Assembly (NCBI RefSeq): GCF_001424585.1
Contig: NZ_LMPJ01000001.1
Location: forward strand, 1,428,450 to 1,492,449
DNA length: 64,000 nucleotides
Source: Chryseobacterium sp. Leaf180
Lineage (GTDB): Bacteria > Bacteroidota > Bacteroidia > Flavobacteriales > Weeksellaceae
Direction of reading: 5' to 3'
Both the position numbers and the translations under genes were made by a program. Position 1 is the stretch's first letter; the number at the start of each line of letters is the position of its first letter. The notes beneath the pieces were generated by a model, which saw only the letters and a program-made list of their open reading frames with translations, was not told the origin of the DNA and ran no database searches. Shown here piece by piece: positions 17,013 through 25,957 of the stretch.

Positions 17013-17199
17013 AAAAAAACCGGTTGTGCGGAATGAGGAATTTGTTTTTTCCGAACTGATAATTGATCTTTTAAAATTTATATTGATTATTCTCATTGTT
17101 CAGTTTAAACTTAAAGATATTTTGTACTGTGTCGTTATTGCTTTTTTAATTTTTGTCTGTGGAATGTTTATTCCGCATCATATTATTAAATTCAATTAG
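16999..17199 (+). CDS. Hydrophobic reading frame without ATG; separate TTG-start gene or 3' half of the preceding gene
   Basis: 66 codons with two strong hydrophobic stretches (about 18-36 and 41-58). The only possible initiator is TTG at 16999, two codons after an in-frame stop, inside the previous gene. Possible readings are coupled translation from TTG, a frameshifted single gene, or a ribosomal frameshift. I cannot decide from sequence alone. Confidence 0.35.
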   Translation: MLLYEKKPVVRNEEFVFSELIIDLLKFILIILIVQFKLKDILYCVVIAFLIFVCGMFIPHHIIKFN

Positions 17200-17312
17200 A
17201 GTTTTTTTCTTTTAATCTTAAAAAATCATCGTTAAAGTTTCACAAGGTTTAAAAAAAATATAGGGTATGTGCAAAACGTGGATAATCATTTGCTAAATTC
17301 ATCTGAAAAAAC

Positions 17313-17801
17313 ATGAAGCAAAACGATAAGACTTTTTTTGAAAAATTTTCAAACTGGGCCGCAAAATATACCGGAAGTTCGTACGCATTTCTCGGTGCGC
17401 TGACGATCGTGATTCTCTGGGCAGTCTCCGGACCGGTTTTTAAATATTCCGAAAATTGGCAGCTGGTGATCAACACAGGAACGACGATCATCACATTTCT
17501 CATGGTTTTTCTGATTCAAAACGCGCAGAATAAAGATTCTAAAGCCATACAGATTAAACTTAACGAATTGATCGCTGCCAACGAAAAAGCCAGCAACAGA
17601 ATAGTTGATATAGAAGATCTTACCGAAAAGGAACTCGATCAGCTGCATCTTTTTTATGAGCAACTTTCAGATTTTGCGGAAGAAGATGAAGACATTCACA
17701 GATCGCATTCGATCGATGCAGCAAAACGCAACCAGGATTATAAGCATGAATTTTTTAAGAGGAAACATGAGGAGTGGCTGGCAAAGAAAAATAAAATTTA
17801 A
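17313..17801 (+). CDS. Low-affinity iron permease family protein
   Basis: 162 residues. Two N-terminal membrane helices (about 23-43 and 53-66) with the family pattern TGSSYAFLGALTIVILWAVSGP and TIITFLMVFLIQNAQNKDSKAIQIKLNEL, then a charged cytoplasmic helical tail. The family is named after yeast Fet4, but this short bacterial form covers only part of it and iron transport is unproven. Monocistronic within the rpsJ-rplC gap. Confidence 0.8.
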   Translation: MKQNDKTFFEKFSNWAAKYTGSSYAFLGALTIVILWAVSGPVFKYSENWQLVINTGTTIITFLMVFLIQNAQNKDSKAIQIKLNELIAANEKASNRIVDIEDLTEKELDQLHLFYEQLSDFAEEDEDIHRSHSIDAAKRNQDYKHEFFKRKHEEWLAKKNKI

Positions 17802-18022
17802 CTGACCGGAGAAGTATCATTAAGTCACTTTTCCGTTATTTTTGTAAGCTGCAGATAAATCTTTTGAATAAACGCAATTTAAGTAAAATCAATAATTTAT
17901 AAAAAGTGAATTATCCTTTTTTAATGATTTAACATAATAAAATACTTCAAATTAATTAGAAAAATAGTTGCATAGTTTTAGTTTTAGTTTTAAAACGTTA
18001 AACAAATTAAAAAATTAACGTT

Positions 18023-18361
18023 ATTAAAAAATTATTATTAGTGGCAGCCTTCGGAGTTGCAGGATTAGTGAGTGCTAAAAGTGGTGTTATTTCATCTGAA
18101 TCTTCTTTTACAGCCAATTCAATTGAATATTCAAATTCTGAAAAGGATCGAGATGTAATTATTCTTGTGAGAATTGATTCTGATGTTTCTAGAACATTAA
18201 CTTTTCAATGGACATCTACTTGTGGTACTACATACCAAACATCATTCAGTGGTGGTTGGTCTATTCAGCAAATGGCTCAGTACATATCTGACTATAATTT
18301 AGATATGTGTGGTGTTCGCCCAAGTAATGTTATAATTGGAATCTCAGAAGAAATGTTATAG
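18023..18361 (+). CDS. Small exported protein, apparent ATT start (or lost start codon)
   Basis: Reading from ATT at 18023 gives a perfect signal peptide, (M)KKLLLVAAFGVAGLVSA-K, which is a very common N-terminus of small exported Chryseobacterium proteins. The first canonical alternative, GTG at 18041, would cut off the basic n-region and leave a poor signal. The ATT therefore is either a rare initiator or a mutated ATG. The mature part (~93 residues) is beta-rich with two Cys (STCGTT and DMCGVR) that could form a disulphide. The GLPGLI gene starts 3 nt after its stop, implying a joint transcript. Confidence 0.55.
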   Translation: MKKLLLVAAFGVAGLVSAKSGVISSESSFTANSIEYSNSEKDRDVIILVRIDSDVSRTLTFQWTSTCGTTYQTSFSGGWSIQQMAQYISDYNLDMCGVRPSNVIIGISEEML

Positions 18362-18364
18362 TCT

Positions 18365-19129
18365 ATGACAAAATATATTTCTAAAAATTTATATCTTTTC
18401 TTTATATTTTTTTTTATTTATAGTTTCGGACAAAAAATTGAGTTTAAAGCGAACTTGAAAGTTACTTATGAATCAGAATTGCAATTGGGTGTAAATTTTA
18501 AAAAAAATCAGACTTTTGTTCTAATTGGCAATTCACAAGATTTCTATTTTGCGGCTTATCAAAACTTTCTAAATGATACAGGTCAATACGAATCGAAAGG
18601 TTTTGATGTTTCTGCAGTCAGTGATTATTTTCAAGAGCGAAGCGTTAAAGTTAATAATAATGTAAATATTTTATTATCCTACTTAGATAGTAAAATCAGA
18701 TATGATGAAGATGTGGATATCAAATGGATAATATATTCAGAAACTAAGATGGTTGCAGGAGTTAAGTGTCAAATGGCAGCTACGAACAAGTTTGGTCGTA
18801 GATGGATAGCTTATTTTTCTAATGAATACAAACAAAATATTGGTCCTTACAAATTTTATGGATTGCCTGGATTAATAATGGAACTTTATGATACAAAAAA
18901 TCAATATCACTTTACTGTCAGCAAAATAGAAAAATACTCTAAGGTATTTAGTTTTAACTTGTCACCATACAAGAAATTTAATAAAAATGATTACCTCAAA
19001 GCCAAGAAAAATTTGGAGTTCTCTGGAGCTGGCTATCCTGTAATGACTGGATCTATGAAAAAAGACTTTGATGAAAGAATGGAGAGAAAAAAAAAGATGT
19101 TCAATAATCCAATTGAGCTTGTACCATAA
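18365..19129 (+). CDS. GLPGLI family exported protein
   Basis: 254 residues with an N-terminal signal (hydrophobic 9-21, ending near SFG). The family-defining motif is present as YKFYGLPGLIMEL at about 165-177, following the usual WIAYFSNEY and IGPYKF strands. GLPGLI proteins are found almost only in Bacteroidota; they are exported, often occur in several copies, and have no established function. The gene is unusually AT-rich and lies directly behind the small exported gene, inside the split between rpsJ and rplC. Confidence 0.88.
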   Translation: MTKYISKNLYLFFIFFFIYSFGQKIEFKANLKVTYESELQLGVNFKKNQTFVLIGNSQDFYFAAYQNFLNDTGQYESKGFDVSAVSDYFQERSVKVNNNVNILLSYLDSKIRYDEDVDIKWIIYSETKMVAGVKCQMAATNKFGRRWIAYFSNEYKQNIGPYKFYGLPGLIMELYDTKNQYHFTVSKIEKYSKVFSFNLSPYKKFNKNDYLKAKKNLEFSGAGYPVMTGSMKKDFDERMERKKKMFNNPIELVP

Positions 19130-19195
19130 AATATATTTTGCAAAATCTGAAATTTTGAGCGTTTCTCGTACTTAGGTTCATTTAAAAATGAAAAC

Positions 19196-19224
19196 AAAGC
19201 CTTCCGGAAATCCCGGAAGGCTTT
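19196..19224. terminator. Strong bidirectional hairpin after the GLPGLI gene
   Basis: AAAGCCTTCCGG / CCGGAAGGCTTT, 12-bp arms with a short loop. It isolates the GLPGLI unit from the rplC promoter that follows. Confidence 0.8.
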
Positions 19225-19260
19225 AACTTTCTATAAATCAAAATATTTCTGTGAAATTAT

Positions 19261-19290
19261 TTGCTGTATTAAAATTTATTCCTAAATTTG
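19261..19290 (+). promoter_or_regulatory. Promoter of the rplC-rplQ ribosomal super-operon
   Basis: TTG (19261-19263), 19-nt spacer, TAAATTTG (19283-19290): same spacing as the str promoter. The leader to rplC is about 105 nt and holds a small stem (TTGCT / AGCAA at 19336-19347); it is long enough for autoregulation, but I see no known leader motif. Confidence 0.75.
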
Positions 19291-19399
19291 CACACTCATT
19301 TTAGGGGAAGAGTATGCCTAATTCAAAAGTAGTAATTGCTTGAGCAACCGAAAAGTGAGCATTTCAGACAAGAAAATTTTATAACATATTATATAAATA

Positions 19400-20026
19400 A
19401 TGTCAGGTATTATTGGTAAAAAAATCGGGATGACTTCTCTGTTTGACGAAAACGGCAAAAATATGCCGTGCACCGTTATTCAGGCTGGTCCTTGCTCGGT
19501 TTTACAGGTCAGAACCATTGAAAATGACGGATACAAATCTGTTCAGTTGGGTTTCGATGACAAGAGTGAAAAGAACGTTGGTAAAGCGTTAATTGGCCAT
19601 TTCAAAAAGGCTGGTTCTGCTCCAAAGGCTAAATTGGTAGAATTCTACAGAGAATTCGTAGATACCGTAAGCGTAGGAGATGAAGTAAAAGTTGATCTTT
19701 TCGCAGAAGGCGAATTTGTTGACGTTACAGGTACATCGAAAGGTAAAGGTTTCCAGGGTGTTGTGAAAAGACACGGCTTTGGAGGTGTAATGCAGGCGAC
19801 TCACGGTCAGCACAACAGATTAAGAGCTCCAGGTTCTATCGGTGCGGGATCAGATCCATCAAGAGTATTCAAGGGGATGAGAATGGCAGGCAGAATGGGA
19901 GGTAAGCAGGTAACTGTACAAAACCTTCAGGTATTAAAAGTGGATCAAGAACAAAATCTTTTAGTAGTAAAAGGTGCTGTTCCGGGAGCAAAAAATTCTT
20001 ATGTAATTATCAGAAAATGGAACTAG
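19400..20026 (+). CDS. rplC: 50S ribosomal protein L3
   Basis: 208 residues. L3 is an early assembly protein whose extended loop reaches the peptidyl transferase centre. [17 protein letters not shown] at the start and the loop with [17 protein letters not shown] are conserved. First gene of the second ribosomal unit; overlaps rplD by 10 bases, so their translation is coupled. Confidence 0.98.
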   Translation: MSGIIGKKIGMTSLFDENGKNMPCTVIQAGPCSVLQVRTIENDGYKSVQLGFDDKSEKNVGKALIGHFKKAGSAPKAKLVEFYREFVDTVSVGDEVKVDLFAEGEFVDVTGTSKGKGFQGVVKRHGFGGVMQATHGQHNRLRAPGSIGAGSDPSRVFKGMRMAGRMGGKQVTVQNLQVLKVDQEQNLLVVKGAVPGAKNSYVIIRKWN

Positions 20027-20646
20027 TAGTATTAAATACATCAGGAAAAGAAACCGGAAAAAAAGTAACTCTAGACGAATCTATCTTCGGAATTGAGCCA
20101 AACAAGCACGCGGTTTACTTAGAAGTAAAACAATATCTTGCTGCACAGCGTCAAGGTACTCATAAATCAAAGGAAAGAAGCGAAATTACTGCTTCTACCA
20201 AGAAACTTAAGAAACAAAAAGGATCTGGTTCTGCGAGATACGGTGATATTAAATCTCCGACTTTCAGAGGTGGAGGTAGAGTATTCGGTCCTAAGCCAAG
20301 AGATTACAGATTCAAATTGAACAAAGCGCTTAAGAGATTGGCTAAAAAGTCTGTTCTTTCTCAGAAAATGAAAGAAAACAGCATCAGAATCGTTGAAGGA
20401 CTTAGCATTGCTGCTCCTAAAACTAAAGATTTCATCACTGTACTGAATGCTTTGGCATTAAACGACAAGAAGTCTTTATTCATTTTAGCTGATACAAACA
20501 AGAGTGTGTATTTATCTTCAAGAAACTTACCTAAGACTAAGGTGATGAAATTCAACGAAATTTCTTCTTACGACTTAATGAATGCAGGTGAGATCGTTTT
20601 CTTAGAAGGTGCAGTTGAGAAATTCCAGGAAAATTTAAAGAAATAA
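20017..20646 (+). CDS. rplD: 50S ribosomal protein L4
   Basis: 209 residues. L4 lines the exit tunnel; its loop with [19 protein letters not shown] is present. In E. coli L4 also autoregulates the S10 operon through the leader; the 105-nt leader here shows no clear counterpart. It overlaps rplC by 10 bases, and rplW follows after 3. Confidence 0.98.
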   Translation: MELVVLNTSGKETGKKVTLDESIFGIEPNKHAVYLEVKQYLAAQRQGTHKSKERSEITASTKKLKKQKGSGSARYGDIKSPTFRGGGRVFGPKPRDYRFKLNKALKRLAKKSVLSQKMKENSIRIVEGLSIAAPKTKDFITVLNALALNDKKSLFILADTNKSVYLSSRNLPKTKVMKFNEISSYDLMNAGEIVFLEGAVEKFQENLKK

Positions 20647-20649
20647 GTC

Positions 20650-20940
20650 ATGTCTATTATTATTAAACCAGTGATCTCCGAGAAGGCTAATTACCTTACA
20701 GATCTAAGAGGTACTTATTCTTTCTTAGTAAATCCTAAGGCGAATAAAATCCAGATTAAGAATGCTGTGGAAGCAGCTTACGGTGTAAAGGTAGCAGACG
20801 TTAATACAATGATTTATGCTCCGAAGGTTTCTTCGAAATACACTAAGAAAGGTCTCCAGGTAGGAAAGACCAACAAACTGAAAAAAGCGGTTATCAAACT
20901 TGCTGAAGGCGAGGTTATCGATATTTTCGCTACAAACTAA
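20650..20940 (+). CDS. rplW: 50S ribosomal protein L23
   Basis: 96 residues, normal. L23 sits at the tunnel exit and docks trigger factor and SRP. IIIKPVISEKA start and the KKA(V/I)IKLAEGE ending are conserved. It is followed by an unusual 80-nt gap before rplB. Confidence 0.97.
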   Translation: MSIIIKPVISEKANYLTDLRGTYSFLVNPKANKIQIKNAVEAAYGVKVADVNTMIYAPKVSSKYTKKGLQVGKTNKLKKAVIKLAEGEVIDIFATN

Positions 20941-21020
20941 AAAAGGCAAAATGCGGAAAGTGCCTGCGGATGCAGATACGGGAAGCTTTAGCAATACAAC
21001 AATCTTATTAAATAATAGTA
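20941..21020 (+). other. 80-nt rplW-rplB gap with a GC-rich insert
   Basis: Most gaps in this operon are 2-18 nt and AT-rich. This one holds a 35-nt GC-rich block (about 20951-20987) with GCGGAAAGTGCC then GCGGATGCAG. It resembles the right half of the structured element at 10.1 kb (GCGGGAGTGGAGGGCGGATGAAG). It may be a remnant of the same repeat. Confidence 0.4.
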
Positions 21021-21842
21021 ATGTCTGTTAGAAAATTAAAACCTATCACCCCAGGACAGAGATTCAGAGTTGTAAATAACTTTGAGGAAATTACTACCAA
21101 CAAACCAGAGAAGTCTCTAACAGTTGGTATTAAAAAGTCAGGTGGACGTAACCAAACGGGTAAAATGACCATGCGTTACACCGGAGGTGGACACAAAAAG
21201 AAATACAGAATTATCGACTTCAAAAGAAACAAGCATGATGTTGAAGCGACGGTAAAAACTGTAGAATATGATCCGAACAGAACTGCTTTCATCGCATTGG
21301 TGGAATATGCAGACGGAGAGAAGAGATATATCATCGCTCCAAACGGTATCAAAGTAGACCAGAAGATTATCTCTGGCGAAAGCGTAGAGCCGAATGTAGG
21401 TAACGCAATGAAATTGAAGAACATCCCATTGGGTACTGTGATTTCTTGTGTAGAGATGAAGCCTGGCCAAGGTGCTATTTTGGCAAGAAGCGCAGGATCT
21501 TCAGCTCAGCTTACTTCCAGAGACGGTAAATATGCAATCATCAAACTTCCTTCAGGAGAATCTAGAATGATTCTTACTGAGTGTTTTGCAATGATCGGAT
21601 CGGTTTCTAACTCTGATCATCAGCTTACTGTTTCAGGTAAAGCAGGTAGAAGCAGATGGTTGGGTAGAAGACCTAGAACAAGACCGGTAGTAATGAACCC
21701 TGTAGATCACCCAATGGGTGGTGGTGAAGGACGTTCTTCCGGAGGTCACCCAAGATCTAGAAACGGTATGCCAGCTAAAGGTTACAAAACCAGAAAGAAA
21801 AACAAAGCGTCTAACCGTCATATCATATCTAAACGTAAATAA
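21021..21842 (+). CDS. rplB: 50S ribosomal protein L2
   Basis: 273 residues, normal. L2 supports the peptidyl transferase centre and subunit joining. [14 protein letters not shown] start and the near-invariant [17 protein letters not shown] segment with its essential His are intact. rpsS follows after 2 nt. Confidence 0.98.
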   Translation: MSVRKLKPITPGQRFRVVNNFEEITTNKPEKSLTVGIKKSGGRNQTGKMTMRYTGGGHKKKYRIIDFKRNKHDVEATVKTVEYDPNRTAFIALVEYADGEKRYIIAPNGIKVDQKIISGESVEPNVGNAMKLKNIPLGTVISCVEMKPGQGAILARSAGSSAQLTSRDGKYAIIKLPSGESRMILTECFAMIGSVSNSDHQLTVSGKAGRSRWLGRRPRTRPVVMNPVDHPMGGGEGRSSGGHPRSRNGMPAKGYKTRKKNKASNRHIISKRK

Positions 21843-21844
21843 TT

Positions 21845-22123
21845 ATGGCAAGATCACTTAAAAAAGGACCATTCATTCATCATACTTTAGATAAGAAGGT
21901 TCAGGCAAATGTAGAGTCTGGTAAGAAGACAGTAATCAAAACTTGGTCTAGAGCGTCTATGATCTCTCCAGACTTTGTAGGACAAACCATCGCAGTGCAC
22001 AACGGGAAATCTTTTATCCCGGTTTATGTTACAGAAAACATGGTAGGTCACAAGCTAGGCGAATTTTCTCCAACAAGATCTTTCAGAGGTCATGGTGGTA
22101 ACAAAAACAAAGGAAGCAGATAA
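21845..22123 (+). CDS. rpsS: 30S ribosomal protein S19
   Basis: 92 residues. S19 is a 30S head protein near the A-site finger. [18 protein letters not shown] start and [17 protein letters not shown] are conserved. Two nt separate it from each neighbour. Confidence 0.98.
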   Translation: MARSLKKGPFIHHTLDKKVQANVESGKKTVIKTWSRASMISPDFVGQTIAVHNGKSFIPVYVTENMVGHKLGEFSPTRSFRGHGGNKNKGSR

Positions 22124-22125
22124 TC

Positions 22126-22524
22126 ATGGGTTCAAGAAAAAGAGAAAGTGCATTAGCACGTAAATTAACAAATCAGGATGTAGTGAAAGCACTGCACAAC
22201 GATTGCCCTTCTTCACCAAGAAAAATGAGATTGGTTGCTGATATCATCAGAGGTGTAGAAGTAGATAAAGCTTTGGCTATCCTTAAGTTTTCTAAAAAAG
22301 ATGCTTCAAACAAATTGGAGAAAGTATTACTTTCTGCAATGGCAAACTGGCAGCTGAAGAACGAAGGTGCTGATATTGAAGAAGCAAATCTTATCGTAAA
22401 AGAAATTTTTGTAGACAGTGCAAGACAATTAAAGAGACTGAGACCTGCACCACAAGGTAGAGGGCACAGAATCAGAAAAAGATCAAACCACATTACATTA
22501 ATCTTAGGTAATAAAGAAATTTAA
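22126..22524 (+). CDS. rplV: 50S ribosomal protein L22
   Basis: 132 residues, about 20 longer than E. coli L22 because of an N-terminal extension ([14 protein letters not shown]). L22 has a beta hairpin that lines the exit tunnel; [20 protein letters not shown] is conserved, with no insertion of the macrolide-resistance type. Confidence 0.97.
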   Translation: MGSRKRESALARKLTNQDVVKALHNDCPSSPRKMRLVADIIRGVEVDKALAILKFSKKDASNKLEKVLLSAMANWQLKNEGADIEEANLIVKEIFVDSARQLKRLRPAPQGRGHRIRKRSNHITLILGNKEI

Positions 22525-22531
22525 TCAAGGT

Positions 22532-23287
22532 ATGGGACAGAAGACAAATCCAATTGGTAACAGACTAGGTATCATCAGAGGATGGGATTCTAACTGGTTT
22601 GGTGGTAAAGATTATGGAGACAGAATCGCTGAAGACTACAAAATCAGAAGATACCTTGAGGCAAGATTATCTAAAGGTGGGATTTCAAAAATCTATATTG
22701 AAAGAACATTAAAATTAGTAACCGTAACGATCACTACTGCAAGACCAGGATTGATCATCGGTAAAGGAGGACAGGAAGTTGACAAGTTAAAAGAAGAATT
22801 GAAGAAACTTACAGGTAAGGATATTCAAATCAATATTTTCGAAATCAAAAGACCAGAGCTTGATGCAGTACTTGTTGCAGACAGCATTGCCAAGCAAATC
22901 GAAAACCGTATCTCTTACAGAAGAGCTGTAAAAATGGCGATCGCTTCATCTATGAGAATGGGTGCAGAAGGTATCAAAGTACAGATCTCTGGTAGATTAA
23001 ACGGTGCTGAGATGGCAAGATCTGAGAACTTCAAAGACGGAAGGATCCCATTGTCTACCTTCAGAGCAGATATCGATTATCATATCGGTGAAGCTTTGAC
23101 GCAGTACGGTAAACTGGGTGTGAAAGTTTGGATCATGAAGGGAGAAGTTTACGGTAAGAGAGATCTTATGCCTTTAGTAGGACAACAGAAGAAAGGAGGT
23201 CCTTCAGGTGGTGGTAACCGTGACAGAGAAAGAGGCGGTGACAGAGACAACAGAGGAGGCGACAGAAAACCAAGAAGAAATAATTAA
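22532..23287 (+). CDS. rpsC: 30S ribosomal protein S3
   Basis: 251 residues: KH domain with [15 protein letters not shown], the C-terminal S3 domain, then a Gly/Arg/Asp-rich tail of about 25 residues ([13 protein letters not shown] and so on) that is probably disordered and RNA-binding. S3 forms part of the mRNA entry tunnel. A 78-nt AT-rich gap follows. Confidence 0.98.
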   Translation: MGQKTNPIGNRLGIIRGWDSNWFGGKDYGDRIAEDYKIRRYLEARLSKGGISKIYIERTLKLVTVTITTARPGLIIGKGGQEVDKLKEELKKLTGKDIQINIFEIKRPELDAVLVADSIAKQIENRISYRRAVKMAIASSMRMGAEGIKVQISGRLNGAEMARSENFKDGRIPLSTFRADIDYHIGEALTQYGKLGVKVWIMKGEVYGKRDLMPLVGQQKKGGPSGGGNRDRERGGDRDNRGGDRKPRRNN

Positions 23288-23365
23288 TAAAATTTTAGAG
23301 GATAGTTTTTAAATGACCGTTACTTTTTTAAAATCTAAATTCTAAAATCTAAAATTTAAGAAATT
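23288..23365 (+). repeat. AT-rich short-repeat gap between rpsC and rplP
   Basis: The gap contains two to three imperfect copies of AAATCTAAA/TTCTAAAATC (23330-23358). It has no gene and no strong hairpin. It probably arose by slippage. Confidence 0.4.
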
Positions 23366-23791
23366 ATGTTACAACCAAAAAGAACCAAATTCCGTAGAGT
23401 TCACAAGATGAAGATGAAGGGGATTGCCCAGAGAGGGAATCAACTTGCCTACGGAACTTTCGGCATCAAAGCTACAGAAGGCGCTTGGATTACTGCTAGA
23501 CAGATCGAAGCTGCTCGTATCGCTGCGACAAGATATATGAAAAGAGAAGGTCAGCTGTGGATCAAAATATTCCCGGATAAGCCGATTACCAAAAAACCTG
23601 CAGAAGTACGTATGGGTAAAGGTAAAGGTGCTGTAGAATATTGGGTAGCCGTAGTGAAGCCTGGTAAAATAATGTTTGAAGTAGGAGGTGTGCCTTACGA
23701 GATCGCTAAGGAAGCTCTTAGACTTGCGGCACAGAAACTACCAATCGTTACCAAATTTGTAGTGGCCAACGATTTTGTTAAACCTCTTTAA
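23366..23791 (+). CDS. rplP: 50S ribosomal protein L16
   Basis: 141 residues. L16 organises the A-site tRNA elbow region. [14 protein letters not shown] start and [16 protein letters not shown] are conserved, including the Arg region hydroxylated in E. coli. Followed by rpmC after 12 nt. Confidence 0.98.
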   Translation: MLQPKRTKFRRVHKMKMKGIAQRGNQLAYGTFGIKATEGAWITARQIEAARIAATRYMKREGQLWIKIFPDKPITKKPAEVRMGKGKGAVEYWVAVVKPGKIMFEVGGVPYEIAKEALRLAAQKLPIVTKFVVANDFVKPL

Positions 23792-23803
23792 TCTCTGAAT
23801 ACA

Positions 23804-23992
23804 ATGAAAAACGCTGAAATTAAAAATCTAAGCACTGAAGATGTTCAGGCAAAATTAGCTGAAGCTAAAGCACAGTTTTCTAAAATGAAACTTGCGCACA
23901 AGATCAGCCCGCTTGAAAATCCTATTCAAATCAGAGATTTGAGAAAGACGATCGCAAGACTAAACACGCAAGTAACTAACAAACAACAATAA
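23804..23992 (+). CDS. rpmC: 50S ribosomal protein L29
   Basis: 62 residues, a two-helix protein near the tunnel exit. EIKNLSTEDVQAKLAEAK and RDLRKTIARLNT are the conserved helices. Confidence 0.96.
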   Translation: MKNAEIKNLSTEDVQAKLAEAKAQFSKMKLAHKISPLENPIQIRDLRKTIARLNTQVTNKQQ

Positions 23993-24006
23993 GATTTTCA
24001 TAGATT

Positions 24007-24261
24007 ATGGAAAGAAACTTAAGAAAAGAGAGAATCGGAATAGTTTCCAGCAATAAAATGGAAAAGACCATTGTTGTAAGTGAGACTACGCGAGTAAAGC
24101 ACCCGATGTACGGTAAATTCGTTCTTAAAACGAAAAAATATACTGCACACGACGAGAATAACGAATGCACAGAAGGTGATACAGTTCTTATCCAAGAAAC
24201 TAGGCCTATGAGCAAGAGTAAGAGATGGAGATTAGTAAGAATTATTGAAAAAGCTAAGTAA
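24007..24261 (+). CDS. rpsQ: 30S ribosomal protein S17
   Basis: 84 residues, an OB-fold primary rRNA binder. [14 protein letters not shown] and [14 protein letters not shown] are conserved. The stop overlaps the rplN start (TAATG). Confidence 0.97.
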   Translation: MERNLRKERIGIVSSNKMEKTIVVSETTRVKHPMYGKFVLKTKKYTAHDENNECTEGDTVLIQETRPMSKSKRWRLVRIIEKAK

Positions 24262-24629
24262 TGTTACAAACAGAATCAAGATTAAAAGTTGCTGATAACA
24301 CAGGTGCCAAAGAGGTACTCGTAATCAGAGTTCTGGGTGGTACCAGAAGAAGATATGCTTCAGTTGGTGATAAGATCGTAGTTACTATCAAAGATTCTAC
24401 ACCATCAGGAAACGCTAAAAAAGGTCAGGTATCTAAAGCGGTAGTAGTAAGAACAAAAAAAGCAGTAAGAAGAAAAGATGGCTCGTACATCAAATTTGAA
24501 GACAACGCTTGTGTTTTGCTAAACGCTGGAGGAGAAATGAGAGGAACACGTGTTTTCGGACCGGTTGCCAGAGAATTGAGAGACAAAGAATATATGAAAA
24601 TCATTTCATTAGCTCCTGAAGTACTTTAA
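24261..24629 (+). CDS. rplN: 50S ribosomal protein L14
   Basis: 122 residues, normal. [18 protein letters not shown] start. L14 forms an inter-subunit bridge and is the docking site of RsfS. Start codon overlaps the rpsQ stop by one base, so translation is coupled. Confidence 0.98.
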   Translation: MLQTESRLKVADNTGAKEVLVIRVLGGTRRRYASVGDKIVVTIKDSTPSGNAKKGQVSKAVVVRTKKAVRRKDGSYIKFEDNACVLLNAGGEMRGTRVFGPVARELRDKEYMKIISLAPEVL

Positions 24630-24646
24630 TATTTAAAAGAAAGAAA

Positions 24647-24973
24647 ATGTCAAAGTTAAAAATAAAAAGAGGAGATAACGTAATCGTAACTACCGGTAAG
24701 AAAGGTCTTAAAGGTAGCACAGGTGAAGTTATTGAGGTGATCAAAAAAGAAGGTAGAGACCCAAGAGTAATTGTTGCAGGACTGAACATCGTGAAAAAGC
24801 ACGTGAAGCCTTCAGCGCAGAATCCGCAGGGAGGAATTACTGAGAAGGAAGCTTCTATTCATATCTCAAATGTAGCTTTAGTAGACAAAGACGGTAAAGC
24901 TATCAAAATCGGTTTCAAAATCGATGGAGACAAGAAAGTAAGAGTTAACAAAAAAACGGGTGAATCTTTATAA
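24647..24973 (+). CDS. rplX: 50S ribosomal protein L24
   Basis: 108 residues with the KOW motif ([24 protein letters not shown]). L24 initiates 50S assembly. 17 nt after rplN. Confidence 0.97.
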   Translation: MSKLKIKRGDNVIVTTGKKGLKGSTGEVIEVIKKEGRDPRVIVAGLNIVKKHVKPSAQNPQGGITEKEASIHISNVALVDKDGKAIKIGFKIDGDKKVRVNKKTGESL

Positions 24974-24984
24974 TTTTAAATAAC

Positions 24985-25536
24985 ATGGAATATATAGCAA
25001 GACCCAAAAAAGCATATAAAGATACGATTGTTCCTGCAATGATGGAAGAATTCGGATACAAATCTGTAATGCAGGTGCCAAGACTTGAGAAAATTATTTT
25101 GTCTCAAGGTTTAGGTGATGCTACGGCAGATAAGAAAATCATCGATTATGCTGTAGAAGAACTTACAAACATCACTGGTCAAAAAGCGGTAGGTACGATC
25201 TCTAAGAAAGATGAGGCTGCTTTTAAACTGAGAAAAGGGATGCCTGTAGGTGCAAAAGTTACTCTTAGAGCAAACAAAATGTATGAGTTCCTAGACCGAT
25301 TAACGTCTTCAGCTTTGCCACGTATCAGAGATTTCTCTGGTATCAAAGCAGACGGTTTCGACGGTAGAGGAAACTACAACCTTGGTATTACTGAGCAGAT
25401 CATCTTCCCGGAAATCGTTATCGACAAAGTGAAGAAAATTCAGGGTATGGATATTACATTCGTTACTACTGCAAAGACAGATAAAGAAGCTAAAGCATTA
25501 TTAACCCACTTCGGTTTACCGTTCAAAAAGAACTAA
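24985..25536 (+). CDS. rplE: 50S ribosomal protein L5
   Basis: 183 residues. L5 binds 5S rRNA and contacts P-site t[17 protein letters not shown] and [19 protein letters not shown] are conserved. Three nt to rpsN. Confidence 0.98.
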   Translation: MEYIARPKKAYKDTIVPAMMEEFGYKSVMQVPRLEKIILSQGLGDATADKKIIDYAVEELTNITGQKAVGTISKKDEAAFKLRKGMPVGAKVTLRANKMYEFLDRLTSSALPRIRDFSGIKADGFDGRGNYNLGITEQIIFPEIVIDKVKKIQGMDITFVTTAKTDKEAKALLTHFGLPFKKN

Positions 25537-25539
25537 GAA

Positions 25540-25809
25540 ATGGCTAAAGAATCAATGAAAGCGCGTGAGCGCAAAAGAGAAGCTACTGTAGCAAAATATG
25601 CTGAGAAGAGAAAAGCTCTTAAAGAAGCAGGTGATTACGAAGGACTTCAAAAATTGCCAAAAAATGCTTCTCCTGTAAGATTACACAACAGATGTAAACT
25701 AACAGGCAGACCTAGAGGATATATGAGAACGTTCGGAATTTCCAGAGTAACTTTCAGAGAAATGGCAAACAACGGTCTTATCCCAGGTGTAAAAAAAGCC
25801 AGCTGGTAA
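25540..25809 (+). CDS. rpsN: 30S ribosomal protein S14, zinc-free type
   Basis: 89 residues. It lacks the CxxC pairs of the zinc-binding form; the core is [27 protein letters not shown]. Followed by the longest gap of the operon (148 nt) with two hairpins. Confidence 0.97.
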   Translation: MAKESMKARERKREATVAKYAEKRKALKEAGDYEGLQKLPKNASPVRLHNRCKLTGRPRGYMRTFGISRVTFREMANNGLIPGVKKASW

Positions 25810-25832
25810 TTTAATTACACATTAAAAATCGG

Positions 25833-25900
25833 GACAATTAAGTTGTCTGGAAACTAAAGAAATAAATATCAGACCTAAGTTTTTCTGAAGTCTGATATTT
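25833..25900 (+). promoter_or_regulatory. Two hairpins in the rpsN-rpsH gap, possible attenuator or processing site
   Basis: GACAA/TTGTC (25833-25847), then a perfect 11-bp stem AAATATCAGAC (25864-25874) / GTCTGATATTT (25890-25900). Only four T follow, so it is a weak terminator at most. S8, encoded next, is the translational repressor of the spc operon in E. coli, which makes a control site here plausible. Confidence 0.5.
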
Positions 25901-25957
25901 TAATCTTCAAGTCCTTTCAATACTGACTGTTCTTTAACCAATAATTTAAAATAAGAA

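Noticed and set aside
17973..17992. TAGTTT repeated three times upstream of the small exported gene
   Set aside because: Too short and AT-rich to be more than slippage; no clear promoter or operator match.
19291..19399. Known-type ribosomal leader (L4-binding) before rplC
   Set aside because: Only a small 5-bp stem is visible and no known leader motif; length alone is not enough evidence.
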